A DNA stretch of 64,000 nucleotides from assembly GCA_027382625.1 (NCBI GenBank), contig JAJKFJ010022001.1, positions 49,919 to 113,918 of the forward strand, written 5' to 3'. A program made the position numbers and the translations under genes. This document shows positions 43,709 through 55,100 of this stretch, one piece after another (the stretch's first letter is position 1; each line of letters opens with the position of its first letter). The notes beneath the pieces were generated by a model, which did no database searches, had not been told where the DNA came from, and worked only from the letters and a program-made list of their open reading frames with translations. The DNA is from Tetmemena sp. SeJ-2015 (Eukaryota; Ciliophora; Spirotrichea; Sporadotrichida; Oxytrichidae).

Positions 43709-46416
43709 ATGTAATTTTTAAATGCTATGCGATTTATTCTTAGCTCTAAGTGTCATCCATAAACTTAAAATCCATTCTAGATTGCTGAGGATGCCTTTCA
43801 GATCCTGTTTTAAAACTAAGGGGAGGGAAGTGACAATCCAATCAGGGATCAAGTGCTGAGTCACAACTAAAGTCAAGACCTTACCATGTATGTATTTCTC
43901 ATTATATTTATCTGGCTTTATCTTAACTTTAGAGAGCAGTTCTTAGATGAATATGCTGATCAGATCCTCCTTGTCAACCACTAATACCTAGACATCAATT
44001 CAAAGATTCAGGCCATGCAAGATCAGGTAACTATAACTCCTAGAATAAATTCAAAGCTTACAAAAATGTCAATAGATTGAGAATTTGTCAACCAAGCAGT
44101 CATCAAAGCAATCAGACTTCTATTTCTGCTCCAAGAGGCACTCAGAAGATATCCTCCAGCTCTCTAGTAATAAATAAATGCCCTTTAACCAACCTTCTAG
44201 TTTTTAAAGCTTACTTTAAATACTTAATATTTTTATGTAAGCAACAAATCTGCTACAGGGTAGTTGTTCAAAGCTGATTCTGTTTATCTATCTGGACGAT
44301 GAATTCGCTTTCAAAACGCAAACTTATGAACTGAGTGAGGAAAATATGGTTCAGAACCTATTCAATTACAACTCAGTGCAGAGAGGAGGTGCCACATCTA
44401 AATCAGCATTTCATAAATGAATGAATGACATTGATTTAAATTTAATCAGATATAGATACCAGAGGATAGGGAGATCTAAATCTATAGGGGCAGCAAACAT
44501 TTAAGATAGATATACAGCTTGATATAAGCATAGAAAAAGACTCACAGAAAATCAGGATAGAACTCTTTGAGCCCACTGATCCTGACCTCAGCAAAAGCTA
44601 AGTGATACATATTTTATAATATATAGGTGAAGATAATAAAAACTGTAAAGTGCATAGGACCAATTAGTCGATAGTGACAGAAGACGCAAACGATGAATCA
44701 AAGATCTTTCATAACAAAATTGGCTATGTCGAGCTGGAGCTAGACACGATTTTTAAAAATCTGGTTACAACTTCCGATCTATCTTACCAAGCAGTCAAAA
44801 CTGTGCTATAAGAATAAGAAAATTCAGAATGCGATGACATAGGCGATGTAGTTGCGTCCTCTCCTCTAGTCTTAAGTATGTAGAACGGACAACAGTAACA
44901 ATAATTCTTTGGTTCTGGGACAAACGGAGGTCATGGAGGGAGCAAACTTATGAAAGAAAGTGCAGTCACCAGCAAATCTAGCAATAGCTATATTCTTAAC
45001 TATGATGATATATCCCATTTAGCTATTTAGGAGTGGGTAGCGCTTATAAAGGGTATGGAGCTTTTAGTCAAACCGACGACGTACTGTCCTCTCTTACTTA
45101 GAAGGTTTAGTAAACTTCTGGAAAACTCTCTGTGGGAGCACAAGCTTTCCTCTCTCTCAAATTTGTGAAGCGAGTCACCTCCATTCTTTATAGTCAATCC
45201 TTAATTGAAATGGTTTAAATTCAGTAGAAGCAAAGATTGAAGCTGCTGGAGAAATTCAGAGACGCACAGATGAATCTCAAGGACAAAGAGTAGAAGGTCC
45301 TCTGCTCTGTAAAAGACATGGAAGATGTCTAGTTTAAGATAGACTCAGGTCTGACTTTGATAGCACGGCTTTCTCACTATTACTAAATGAGTGAGGCCTC
45401 AAGCCAGAGGTACCCACTGTAGCTGAATCATTTGAATTCTAACTCTGAGACGGTGTCTCCTCCGACAAGGAGGGAGAGTGATACTTGGATGCAGAGTGAG
45501 ATGAGACTACAGCAGCAACAAAGGAATATGGCACAGCAGATAGAGATCTTACATTCACAGACAGACACATTGGAAGAACTAGATAGGGAGTTTGAGAATA
45601 GAAAGCAGCAGTTGTTGAGAGAGCTCTACAGTCATAATGACACCATTAAAGAGGAGGAATAGGAGATGGATTTCACGAAGACTTCAATTATCTTCTTCTT
45701 GTCATTCAATGATCAATTAATTTTAAGACAGATTCGATTCAGAACTCCATACTGAGACCAAGTCTGACCAATGGACTGAGTCCCATGAACAGTAAACTTG
45801 GTTTCTTCAACCAAAGCCCGAGCATGTTGTTCAATCAAGGGCACAGCAACTCCATCACCAAGCTCAATGAGGACTCGAACACTAGATTACTTATTCTTAT
45901 GAGTAAAGAGAGATTATCTTTGAAGGATATGAGCAATAGGAAGTCCAGCAGCAGAAAGGACTTGAACTTGCTGAGGAAGGAACCTACACCTAAGGTCTTT
46001 AGCAAGTTTTAACACCTCGACTAGTCAATTGACTTGATGGAAGACTGTGAGGATAGAATAGACCCGTTCAGTCGTCCCTAGTCTCAAGCCACTAACTCTA
46101 GAAGTAAGGGGCGAGAGAGACCTAGCAACAAAGAGAAGCTCACTATCTTTATCATCATTCAAAATCCGCTATTAGAATTTTTATCTTAGAGCACATAGAC
46201 ACTTTAGATAAGCGCAAGAGAAAGGACGAGGAGGAGCTTTTGCGAAACCTTGAAGTTTACGACAAGAACTACGCATCCTTGAATCAGAAGTACCTTGTGG
46301 ATTCTATCCCCGAGGAGTAAGTTAAGATGTTTGGGATTGCAGCCTATAACACAGCTGGCGCACCCTCGGGTAAGAGAGGATGCACCGATTGTGGAGTCAA
46401 TTGCCTCATATTTTGA
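43709..46416 (+). CDS. C2-like, coiled-coil protein with C-terminal CaaX box
   Basis: The start at 43709 (MQFLNAMRFILSSKCHPQTQ) is tentative; the frame then gives IAEDAFQILFQNQGEGSDNP. After an intron (about 43888-43931) comes EQFLDEYADQILLVNHQYLD, with further introns near 44030-44079 and 44190-44270. LILFIYLDDEFAFKTQTYEL and IDIQLDISIEKDSQKIRIEL, with ELFEPTDPDLSKSQ, look like beta strands of a C2-type fold. A coiled-coil half follows: RLKLLEKFRDAQMNLKDKEQ, MAQQIEILHSQTDTLEELDR and FENRKQQLLRELYSHNDTIK. The last exons read SKERLSLKDMSNRKSSSRKD and DKRKRKDEEELLRNLEVYDK. The protein ends CTDCGVNCLIF before TGA 46414-46416. CLIF fits a CaaX prenylation signal, with Phe favouring geranylgeranylation. 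No family name can be given. Confidence 0.6.
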
Positions 46417-46685
46417 GTATCCACTTAATCAATAATACCTTTATTCAAAGTTAATTTTAAGAAATTATCAATTTCAGAATAAAATTCGTGCTTATGTAGC
46501 ACCTGAATGGCGCAGATGTTGTTGAGAAAGCGAGGATATGAAAATATATGAGAATGTGTGTTTGTGTCTGCTGCTACCACTACTCCTCTTCTTAGAATTA
46601 TCGAAGGAAGATTAAAATATATTTGTTTAAGGATTTAAATCTGCATTATATAGAAAGAAAAAAAATAAGATCAGGGCAGAACTAA

Positions 46686-47876
46686 ATGAGTGATTCCTAA
46701 ATACAGTTCAGCAGGAGGAATAAACTTCACCAGCGCATGAGTCCCGAACCCTCGCACTAGAGCTCGCCCTATCAACAAAATTACAAGTTGAATAAGCTCA
46801 CGTAAGGTGGGGCCAATAGGAAGACCCTTGACTAGTCGGACTTGAGTAGCTCATCTCATCAGTTCGAAAAAGATTCCTTGTTGCAACTCTCAAGCCATTA
46901 GAATTAGCTTTTCTCATTAAGATTAATGCTGTTTTAGAATGTGGCTTCACAGCAGAAGCATAACCTAGGTCAAAGAAATACCATGTATTATTATGTAAAT
47001 TAGATGATATCTTGATAATTGACTATGCAGGACAGGTACCAACAGCAAAACTTTGGAGATGAGATTCACATACAGCAGAAGTACAAGTTGCAGCAGTATC
47101 AGTAGTAGCAGCCAAATAAATCAGGCCCCTTCAATCTAAATCAGTTTAGTCCTTCCCTCCAAAGGAACACTAGCTTTGAAGTTAAGAACTAGAACTAAAT
47201 AGTAACATTCTTAATGATGGAAGGTTTATTTTGTTGTAAATAATGGGGCGGCAAATGATAAGATAGAGGAACGAGTCAGAGTACATAGAGGGTGCCTTGA
47301 ATCCTTATATGGATTCTAAAGGCCAGGATCCAAGGCTAAGGAATACCCCGCAAGACAAGAAAGGGTTATCTCGAAACAGGTACAGCTTCAACTTGAGAGA
47401 ATATTACTACTACTATAGTTGATGTAACTTATTTGAATAACTTGGTTAGCCAGCATGATGTGAGTGGGTAGCTGAAAAAGACCTTCAACAATAACATGCT
47501 CTCCAACTACTCTAGCACGAGCAACCTCCATCCATAAAAAAATATATTATGATGAGGGTGATTATTTCAAATGATAATCCAAATGACTCTGAGGAGGAGG
47601 TGCCTGAATAGCTTTCATACATGCTACAGAGGACAATCTTCAGCAAGGGCCAGGTAGATCCTGAATACGAATCTAGTAAATTACCTTGGTGTGTTTAAAC
47701 ATTGTCATTATGTAGAGCTGATATCCTTAAAGAGAGGTATAAAGAATGAACTCATGGCTTAGATAGACGCTATCATGGAGAGAAGCCCATCACTTGTAAG
47801 ATCAAATTCTTAGCTCTATAAAAATCTGTAGAATAGAATCTATGCAGCGAGAATCATAAATAATTTGATTTGGTGA
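46686..47876 (+). CDS. Gln/Ser/Asn-rich protein of unknown function
   Basis: Not recognised. It begins MSDSQIQFSRRNKLHQRMSP, continues SSPYQQNYKLNKLTQGGANR and NTMYYY, where a GTAAAT...TGCAG intron (about 46995-47030) follows. Then DRYQQQNFGDEIHIQQKYKL, an intron ending ATAG near 47269, RNESEYIEGALNPYMDSKGQ, an intron GTACAG...CTATAG (about 47379-47418), and YLNNLVSQHDVSGQLKKTFN. One more A in the A7 run at 47536-47542 joins this to VIISNDNPNDSEEEVPEQL and YMLQRTIFSKGQVDPEYESS. The last exon reads KRGIKNELMAQIDAIMERSP and ends NLIW at TGA 47874-47876. The short SP/RSNS motifs suggest phosphorylation sites. Confidence 0.6.
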
Positions 47877-48230
47877 AACATAGACTTAAAAGAAAGTAAA
47901 CAAAGCTTTAGAAGAAGAGATTATCAATAGTAGCATTCTCTTTTCAGGGTAGAGATCATTTATATTGATTTATGAAATGTTCAGAAAACTCTCTCGCCAT
48001 TCTCTTCAATTATGAATAGTGAGTCAACTCACTTTGGTTTTGCATAACATTGAGGTAGATTAACTTTTCGCTTTGGAAGTCAGTTCCTTTTTTATTATAA
48101 TTTCATTCTTTGTTGTTGTCTCTCATTTTTAATCAAGATTGGGAAATTGTTTGTTTAATTAAAAGAAATCAGTGTAAATTCATTCCTTCTTCTTGAAAAC
48201 TTACATGAAAGAAAGATACATCATCATAAA
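47877..48230. other. Intergenic region between convergent genes
   Basis: AT-rich 3' flanks of two convergent genes. No further feature was recognised. Confidence 0.5.
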
Positions 48231-48725
48231 TCAAATTTAAACTTTAATGCTGACTCCACTGTTGAATCTGACTTTTTCCTCACTAAAGCCTCCCCAAAAC
48301 TCATCTTCGCTTTGTTCTCCATTAGAAATTTCGACTATCTCTTCTTAATCACTGGACTCTTTCGAATCCTCTGCTTTCTTAGCTTCCTCTAGTTATTTGG
48401 GGAGGATTACATCCCTGATAGGCATAGTGAAAGTCTTAACTTCAAAAGAGATGCCACTGTAAGTTTCCTAAAGCTAGAGTGCTATGTCAATAGTCCTCTG
48501 TACTGCTGCACCTACCCCCTGAAGTGTAATCGCTTCAAAGTTCAAGTCGAAGAAAAGTTTATGCGCTCTTTTCAAGAATACAGACTTGGGCTTCTTGCGG
48601 TTTACAAGTATCTCATTCGGCCTTAGCGGCTAGTGAGCAAGGGGTAACTTCCTTATCTTTTAGCTTTTATCAGTATTCTTTTTCGTTATTGCCTGATAAT
48701 TTTAAGCTTCTTTTGTTTTTTCCAT
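48231..48725 (-). CDS. POP7: Alba-domain RNase P/MRP subunit, POP7/Rpp20-like
   Basis: A single uninterrupted frame of 164 codons with TAA/TAG as Gln, from ATG 48723-48725 to TGA 48231-48233. The N-terminus is basic (MEKTKEAQNYQAITKKN). LRPNEILVNRKKPKSVFLKR matches the RPNDIYVN strand of Rpp20, and AITLQGVGAAVQRTIDIALQ matches its GLGLAINRAINIALQLQ helix, the Alba signature. SFEVKTFTMPIRDVIL gives the last strands. An acidic C-terminal extension (EDSKESSDQEEIVEISNGEQ) follows the domain and makes the protein somewhat longer than human Rpp20. By homology it pairs with an Rpp25-type partner on the P3 stem of RNase P/MRP RNA. Rpp25 or another Alba protein is the alternative, but the RPNEI motif argues for Rpp20. 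Confidence 0.75.
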
Positions 48726-48800
48726 GTTTTTATAATCTCTGATTAATAAATTTGCAATTTCTCCTTGCTATTTCAACAAAACAGTATCTAGCAAGAATGA

Positions 48801-50476
48801 TCACTTCTCTCTTAATGGAATTGTTCCTTTTTGAGAGTCGAGTTAGTCGGAAATGTAGGTGAGTCTCCATTCCTAGTCTAGCTTGAGACTGAGTCTTGGG
48901 TTCTGATAGGTCTGTACTAGTTTGTAATTCTTATCCACAGGCAAGTTAGCAGGTATGGAAGAGGCTATGGGGTTAATAGGGGTAGCTCCTCTTTGCAAAG
49001 TCTAGGGGTATTACAGGAGGGGCTTCCACTTCGCATGAGAGACCTCCCAGTTCAGTTGTGAATACTCATCTACCCTGCTGTTTACAAGTACATTCTAGAA
49101 TCCACATCTAGACTAGAATAAAAAAGCAAAATCACAAAATCACTATAAAATACATTCGCATTATGAATGTGTGAGCAAGGAGAGCGGTCAGGTATTTCTT
49201 AGTGAGGATGAAATTAAGGTTTCTGAGGATGCTGGGCGAGTGAGAATTCTCCAAAACATTCTGGAAAATCTTCTTCATTCCTTTATGAGAGAGATGACGC
49301 TCCAGATAAGTGCTACTTGAGTCCTCTAATTCGCTGAGGTTCTAAATTAAGGTTTCATCTTCATCTTCGAACCTAGAATCGGAGAAAGCAAACTCTAATT
49401 CAAATATTGCTAATCTGTAATCAATCAATGAGTAAGTTAATTCAAGGGTGAAGAAATTTTCAATTTAGAGCCTTGTACTCACTTCATAATCTCCATCCTG
49501 GGTTATTTACAAAGGTTGAATTGAGTTGGTTGCAGTTTCGAACCTGAGCATTTCCTTCTCTAAAATCATCTGATAGAGAGTATTATAGAGAGCGAAGGAT
49601 CTTAATCCCTTCTTCAGTTACTGATGAATATAGTATATCCCCTCAAAGTTATCAGGGTTTATTTGCAACAGATAATCATGAAATATCTAAGAACTAAAAT
49701 CATTACTTCACAATCAGGCTTCACATCATTAGTGACTTTCCCGAAGTCAAATCTGTAGGTGACTTGATCAGACTCAAACAGATTCTTGATAGTATTTAAG
49801 TCAGGATTCACTGCAGAATCGTCAAAGAGTTTCAACTTAATCCTCATCTAAACGAAAGCTAGTGGCTTCTGTTTAATCTTAGGGTGGAAGTGAATTTTAA
49901 CTGGCAGCTGATTTTCGAGTTAGAAAGCATCATCCCGCATTTACTAGCTTGCAAGTTGCTCTTTGGCTTTCTATTTCTCAGCAATATATAAATGACTTGC
50001 ATGTTATTAATACAAATTGTCTTTGAATATTCTTTCTGAACTATGACACGCTTAGTTAGCGAATTTCCACAATGACTCTCCTAAGCAGCTTCAGATCGAG
50101 AGTGAGATGATGATGTTGGAACTCACTTCTGTGCAGCTTAGTTTTCTTGTACTACTCCTCGTCTTCTTCGCCCTCTAAAACCGAGAGTGACTTTGAGATG
50201 TCCTTCTCGATAGTCCTCTTTGGTGCGAGCTGTGACTTGAAATTGTACTGCAGTGAGAACATCTTAGCCTAGTAGAGATGCGACTGCCCTTTGGACTGCT
50301 TCGAAAAAGCTTTGTAGAGGTAGGGGTCGTGGCGGATGTCGCATATGTTGTACTTCACAGTTAATAGAGTAAGATCGTTTTAAATTGCGGAAGAAGAATA
50401 ACTTAAATACAAGGTCGCTTACCTCTAAAAAATTTTTCATTGAATGGTGGTAAGTAGTAAAAGTAGTAGTAGTCAT
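48801..50476 (-). CDS. Unassigned protein, possibly a THO- or Mediator-type subunit
   Basis: On the minus strand it starts MTTTTFTTYHHSMKNFLE and a phase-0 GT-AG intron (about 50350-50421) leads to YNICDIRHDPYLYKAFSKQS then MFSLQYNFKSQLAPKRTIEK. An acidic stretch SVLEGEEDEEQYKKTK is followed by LTLDLKLLRRVIVEIRQLS, the LPVKIHFHPKIKQKPLAFVQ block with RIKLKLFDDSAVNPDLNTIK, VTYRFDFGKVTNDVKPDCEV, then KKGLRSFALYNTLYQMILEK and FFTLELTYSLIDYRLAIFEL. The C-terminal part reads LNWEVSHAKWKPLLQYPQTL and RLSLKLDQEWRLTYISDQL, ending at TGA 48801-48803. The alternation of a helical N-terminus and beta-rich middle resembles THOC5 or a Mediator subunit in outline only. I would not name it without a profile search. 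Confidence 0.5.
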
Positions 50477-50658
50477 AGTAGTAGGAGAGCGATTCAGTGA
50501 AATTTAATTTGAACCCCTATCATTGATCACATTAGAAATTAATCGCCAGTCGCTTCAATGTCTTAAATTTTAATTGATCACTTTTTAATTAAAGGTGGCA
50601 GCCACCCCGACTTAGAATAATTAAGATCTCTTATTCTCAAAATGCTATAATTTCAAAA

Positions 50659-51927
50659 ATGGAGTGTTTTAACTTTGTGGTCTGTCGACTGGGTGCAAGA
50701 ACTCTAGTCACCGATAAGCGATTGATAATTATTTATATAAGCTTTACCCCTAATACTCGTCGATCCTATACTATAAGATTAAGTCAAAATAGTTCAAGAG
50801 TGAGTTTATAATTGAACTTCCTCTTCAGAAAGAGAAGGTAGTCGAATTCCTGCTGGTCAATAGCTTATTGAGCATAAGAATAATGAGGGGATTAATTTCC
50901 CATTAGTTTGGGAGTATAATTATTAAAGCAAAATGAATAATTACATGGAAGCGCACAGAGTGGGCTCCTCTCTCTACATGCCTCACTTCGATTAGCTGGA
51001 AATGGTTCCTTCCTCACACCATCATCATCATGCACCCTCAGAGTTTAGAGTCACTCTTGATCCCTACACTCTCCTCCCCTTCTCCCAATAGAAAGAGTAA
51101 GCCATTTTATAAGCTATCCAGAATAATTTGCATTACTTGACGTACTTAACTATTGAGCTCATAGTGAAAAGTTGCAGTTGACTGAGTACCTTGACATAGT
51201 GGCGAGAAGAGAAAACGCAGACGTCTTGGCTGCTAAAGAAGAAGGAGGCGATGGCGATGAGGACGAAGAAACAGAGGCTGAGAGTTAAATGGTTGGAGAG
51301 GAGCAAAGCTCTCAAGCGAAGAAGATAAGGACTGACAAATAACTCGACTGGGGCAAAGTCTTCGCATATTACAGGTAAGCTCACTTTGTTAGCCTAAGTT
51401 CTAATCATGATTATAGAATATCAATGGATGAATACATCTAATTATTTAAGGTTAGGTTGGTTAATTATAATGAGCTAACCGCCCTCGATCACTTAAGTGA
51501 ATGCTTAGGCAACAATACTGATCCATAGTTCGAGACTAAGATGGTTGAGTACGGACTGAACCAACTCACGCTTTCAAAACAGCAAGTTAATGACTACGCT
51601 CAACGCATCCTATCTCTTGATAGCTGCATAACCTCCGCAACTAATTAGATCTCTCTCATCGCCACTCAATAAGCTATAGATTGATCATAGCATAGTTAAG
51701 ATGCCTAACTTTTTCATTCAAAGTATTTCAGTCAATAAAAAATAGTTGCTCCTTTCCTCTTTCTCTTATGCTATTTATCTTTGAAACTTATCTTGTGTAA
51801 TTAGGATTTACGAAAAGATGAGGCAAGTGGATAAGACCAACTTCAAGAGACAGAATATCTTCGGCTCTTATGTTAATGCCATGTTTAACGGCGGCGTTTT
51901 TGTTAACCCCGCCCTCGACCAGTGCTG
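50659..51927 (+). CDS. Uncharacterised protein with acidic insert
   Basis: A first exon MECFNF, spliced at GTGGTC...ATATAAG in phase 0, gives LYPQYSSILYYKIKSKQF and FIIELPLQKEKVVEFLLVN. After another intron comes NNYMEAHRVGSSLYMPHFDQ (an ATG at 50933 is an alternative start), then SEFRVTLDPYTLLPFSQQKE and NNLHYLTYLTIELIV. One more A at 51167-51170 joins LQLTEYLDIVARRENADVL, an acidic GGDGDEDEETEAES stretch, and LDWGKVFAYYR. The intron at 51375-51455 (81 nt) is GT-AG. The next exon reads ALDHLSECLGNNTDPQFETK and TLSKQQVNDYAQRILSLDSC. A last exon is IYEKMRQVDKTNFKRQNIFG then SYVNAMFNGGVFVNP. No family was recognised. Confidence 0.55.
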
Positions 51928-52195
51928 AGCAGCACGATACTAGAGTCATCGCACTTAAGATCAGTAGACATTCTGTGTCACGCACTTATTTTATTGCTTC
52001 TGCAACTACAACTACGACCACAACAAGTACACAACCTTATCTTAATTACAAGAGATAATAGATTATACACATATAATAACTCTTACTTAAGAAAGGATTC
52101 AAGACATCAAGTCATGACAGATTTAAATTATGCTTTTCTCATGATTGGATTTGAGGTGAATTTGAATTTGAAATAAGTAATTTAAATTGCATTTA

Positions 52196-55100
52196 ATGAA
52201 AGACAGTAGCATGAGCATCAACAGTAGTAGTGCTGGCTCCCAAGGTGGAAAGGCTATCAAGGTTTCACCCGAAGAGCTAGTCTTTGAAAATGTGTACCTC
52301 AACCATCAACAAGTTCAGCAGATCTAGATGAAGAACAGCCTATCAGCTCCAGTTGAAATTGTAAGTCACTAATATACATCAGCATTTATTATTGCTTAAG
52401 GTTTTAAATTTTCTTGGTATAGAACTTGAAGTCTTCAAATTTGGAGCGATTCGACATCGAACCTAAGAATCGAAAGCTTGCACCTTTCGAAACTTGCACG
52501 ATAGATGTAATGGTTAAAGTTTTAAAGCCACTAGCAGCTAAAACCCCTCAGTGCAGAGAGCAAATCTTTATTAAGAGTGACTTCTTTGATCAGAAGGTGA
52601 ATGTGATTCTAGTGCCTGCTCCCAACATGCATCTTGGGCCACCTCCCAGTCTCTTGAACAGCGGTATGAGTGATCTAAGTGGAGCGAATGGAGTCTTCGG
52701 AAACTCCTTACACCAAAGATAGACAAGCAAGGGAAGAGACTTCTCTAATAGCAGCTCAGGTAGAGGCAACCAATCTAACCTCTAATTCAACAAGGCGGGT
52801 AAATAAAACCAACCTCCTAATTCCTCATCTGCCTTACACAATCAAGCATCCTCAGTGGATAGAACTAACTCTTTCGAGAGACAGGGAAAAGATAAATTCA
52901 ATGGCAGTGGAGACTTTGATTCAAATTTCAACAGAGTCTTAAATAATCAGAAGAGCGGTTCTAATTTAAACGACACACAGACCTCTCCTAAGTTCAAGTC
53001 ACTCAGATCTCAAGGCAGCTAAAAGCAAACTGGCCATCTATCTTTTGGAGGGAATGGAAGCGGCCACAACACTCTGGTGTTAAGTTAACTAGAGAGAGAA
53101 CTGCAAGAGCTCCAAGAGTCTAATCAAGAGCTAAGTCAGCATATCAGAAAGCAGGAATTTGAAATTCAAAACCTCAACTCTAATCAATATATGTGCTCTA
53201 GCGTATTCAATATACCTAAATGCATCTAAGTTGGACCAAGAGGTTTAAAAGAGGAGTGAGCTCGAGTCTTAGGTTGGGCAGCGATCTGCATCAGCTCCAT
53301 TCTCAACTGAGAACGAGCAACTGATCTCCCACTTCAAATAACTCCTTAGAGAACGCGAGCCTAATCTTGAACAGCTGATGGATCTCACTCTCCAGAGAGA
53401 AAGAGAACAGCAGGAAAGGAAAGACGCTAAGATCCTTGATATAAACTATAAACTAAAGATAAAGATGTTCCAAATAATTAAATATATTACAACTGAGTTT
53501 ATTGAAGATCAAGGATAAGCATTTAGAGGAGACTCAAGCCAAGGTGATGCATTCAGAGGCTGAGTTTGGGAAACTAGCTCAAGCCTTCTAAGAGCTGAAG
53601 AGAGTCCTGAGGTCCCACGAGGATAAGTAAAATGAACTCACCACTCACCAAAATATACTGTGCCCTAAACTTGTGGTTTGATGTTTTAGTGGACTGAGAA
53701 GAATCAACTGCAGGAGAAAGTAAGAGACTTGTAATCTCAACTGGAGTCCTTCTAAAGAGGGAAGGAGTACAAGAGGTTGATAGAGTTAGAGGAGCAACTC
53801 TCAAAGGCGAACGAGTACATCTAAACTTGCTAGTAGGAGGTGCTTAAGTGCTAGACTGAACTTGCAACTATATATACTAATGTCATTATAAATATTAGAT
53901 GTTGCTGAGAAGAGCCAAGTAGAGGGTTTCTTTGATGAGGCAGTGCAGAGATACAAGGAGCAGTTGAAGCAGCAAGACATAGAGAATTCAAAGTTAAAGT
54001 ATGAACTGCAGATGGAGAAAGACTTGAGACAGAAGGAGCAGGAGAGACTTCAAAGCGCACTAGAATAGATGAGCCAACTCAACTCTGCTAACTTATGAAT
54101 ATATAGTGATAGTGAATCAATCTTTAATATTGCTAGTTTGCAAGAGAGAGACTTGCAAACTTAGTTCTTAAGGCAGGAGAGAGAGTTCATGGAGAGAATC
54201 AATAGTCTATAAAGTGAGAAGAATTAACTACTCGAGCAGATGCAAGCTGATAAAGAAGAGAGATAGAATGAGCAAGATCTGCTCAGAGAGATAATAGACA
54301 GAGTTGACTAGACACTCATGGGTAATGATGGAAAACCCTCCAGCAAGAAGCATAAAGTTCAAGAGCTCAAAGGGAAAATTAATTTCCCCATTCGTAAATT
54401 TTCTTTGAGTGTTTATATATTACTCATTTTGGAAAGAGTCTTATAAATCAACTTCAGGATAAAGTCGAGGAGGCTTTGCACATGTTCAAAGATCAGATCG
54501 TTCAAGTGCAGTCATTGAGTGACTCATGCACCGACCTCACTCAGCAACTTGCAGAGGCCAAAGTCCAAAACCAACTCTTGAATGAGGAAAGGGATGAACT
54601 CTTTGAGAAGACTCAAACCAGAAAAGCCAGAACTCAAGGAAGAGGAGTGCAGACTCACTTGGAGTTAGAGGACATGGAAATGTTTGAAAGTCAAAGAGAG
54701 AGGCAAGAAAGAGCAGCTGAGGAGAATAACAATCTCTAGAGGTACTGCCTTGATCTCGAGTCGAAGCTTTAGAGAGCAGAGGAGGAACTGCAGGATAAGA
54801 ATCAGGAGTCTTATATTAAACTTACTCATTTTCTGCAGTTTAAGTTATAGGAGTTGATGTTCGTGATAAAGAGCCAGCAGAGTAATTTAAGAGGCTCAGT
54901 GACTTCAATCTCAGACATGAACCATTCCCAGAGTAAAGATGTTCAAAGCAGCGGCAGTAATCTGCAAGAGAAATCTTATGAAGAGCTTATATCCAGACTC
55001 AACTCCAAAATTACTCAGCTCAAACTCAATGAAGATAAGCTAACTGCAGAACTCAACTCGCTCAAGCTTAAAAGTAAACTTGAATTATGATTTTTATGGA

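Noticed and set aside
51133..51384. Minus-strand ORF of 83 codons
   Set aside because: Antisense of the acidic exon of the plus-strand gene at 50659; the plus-strand frame has a proper splice donor and continues into the next exon.
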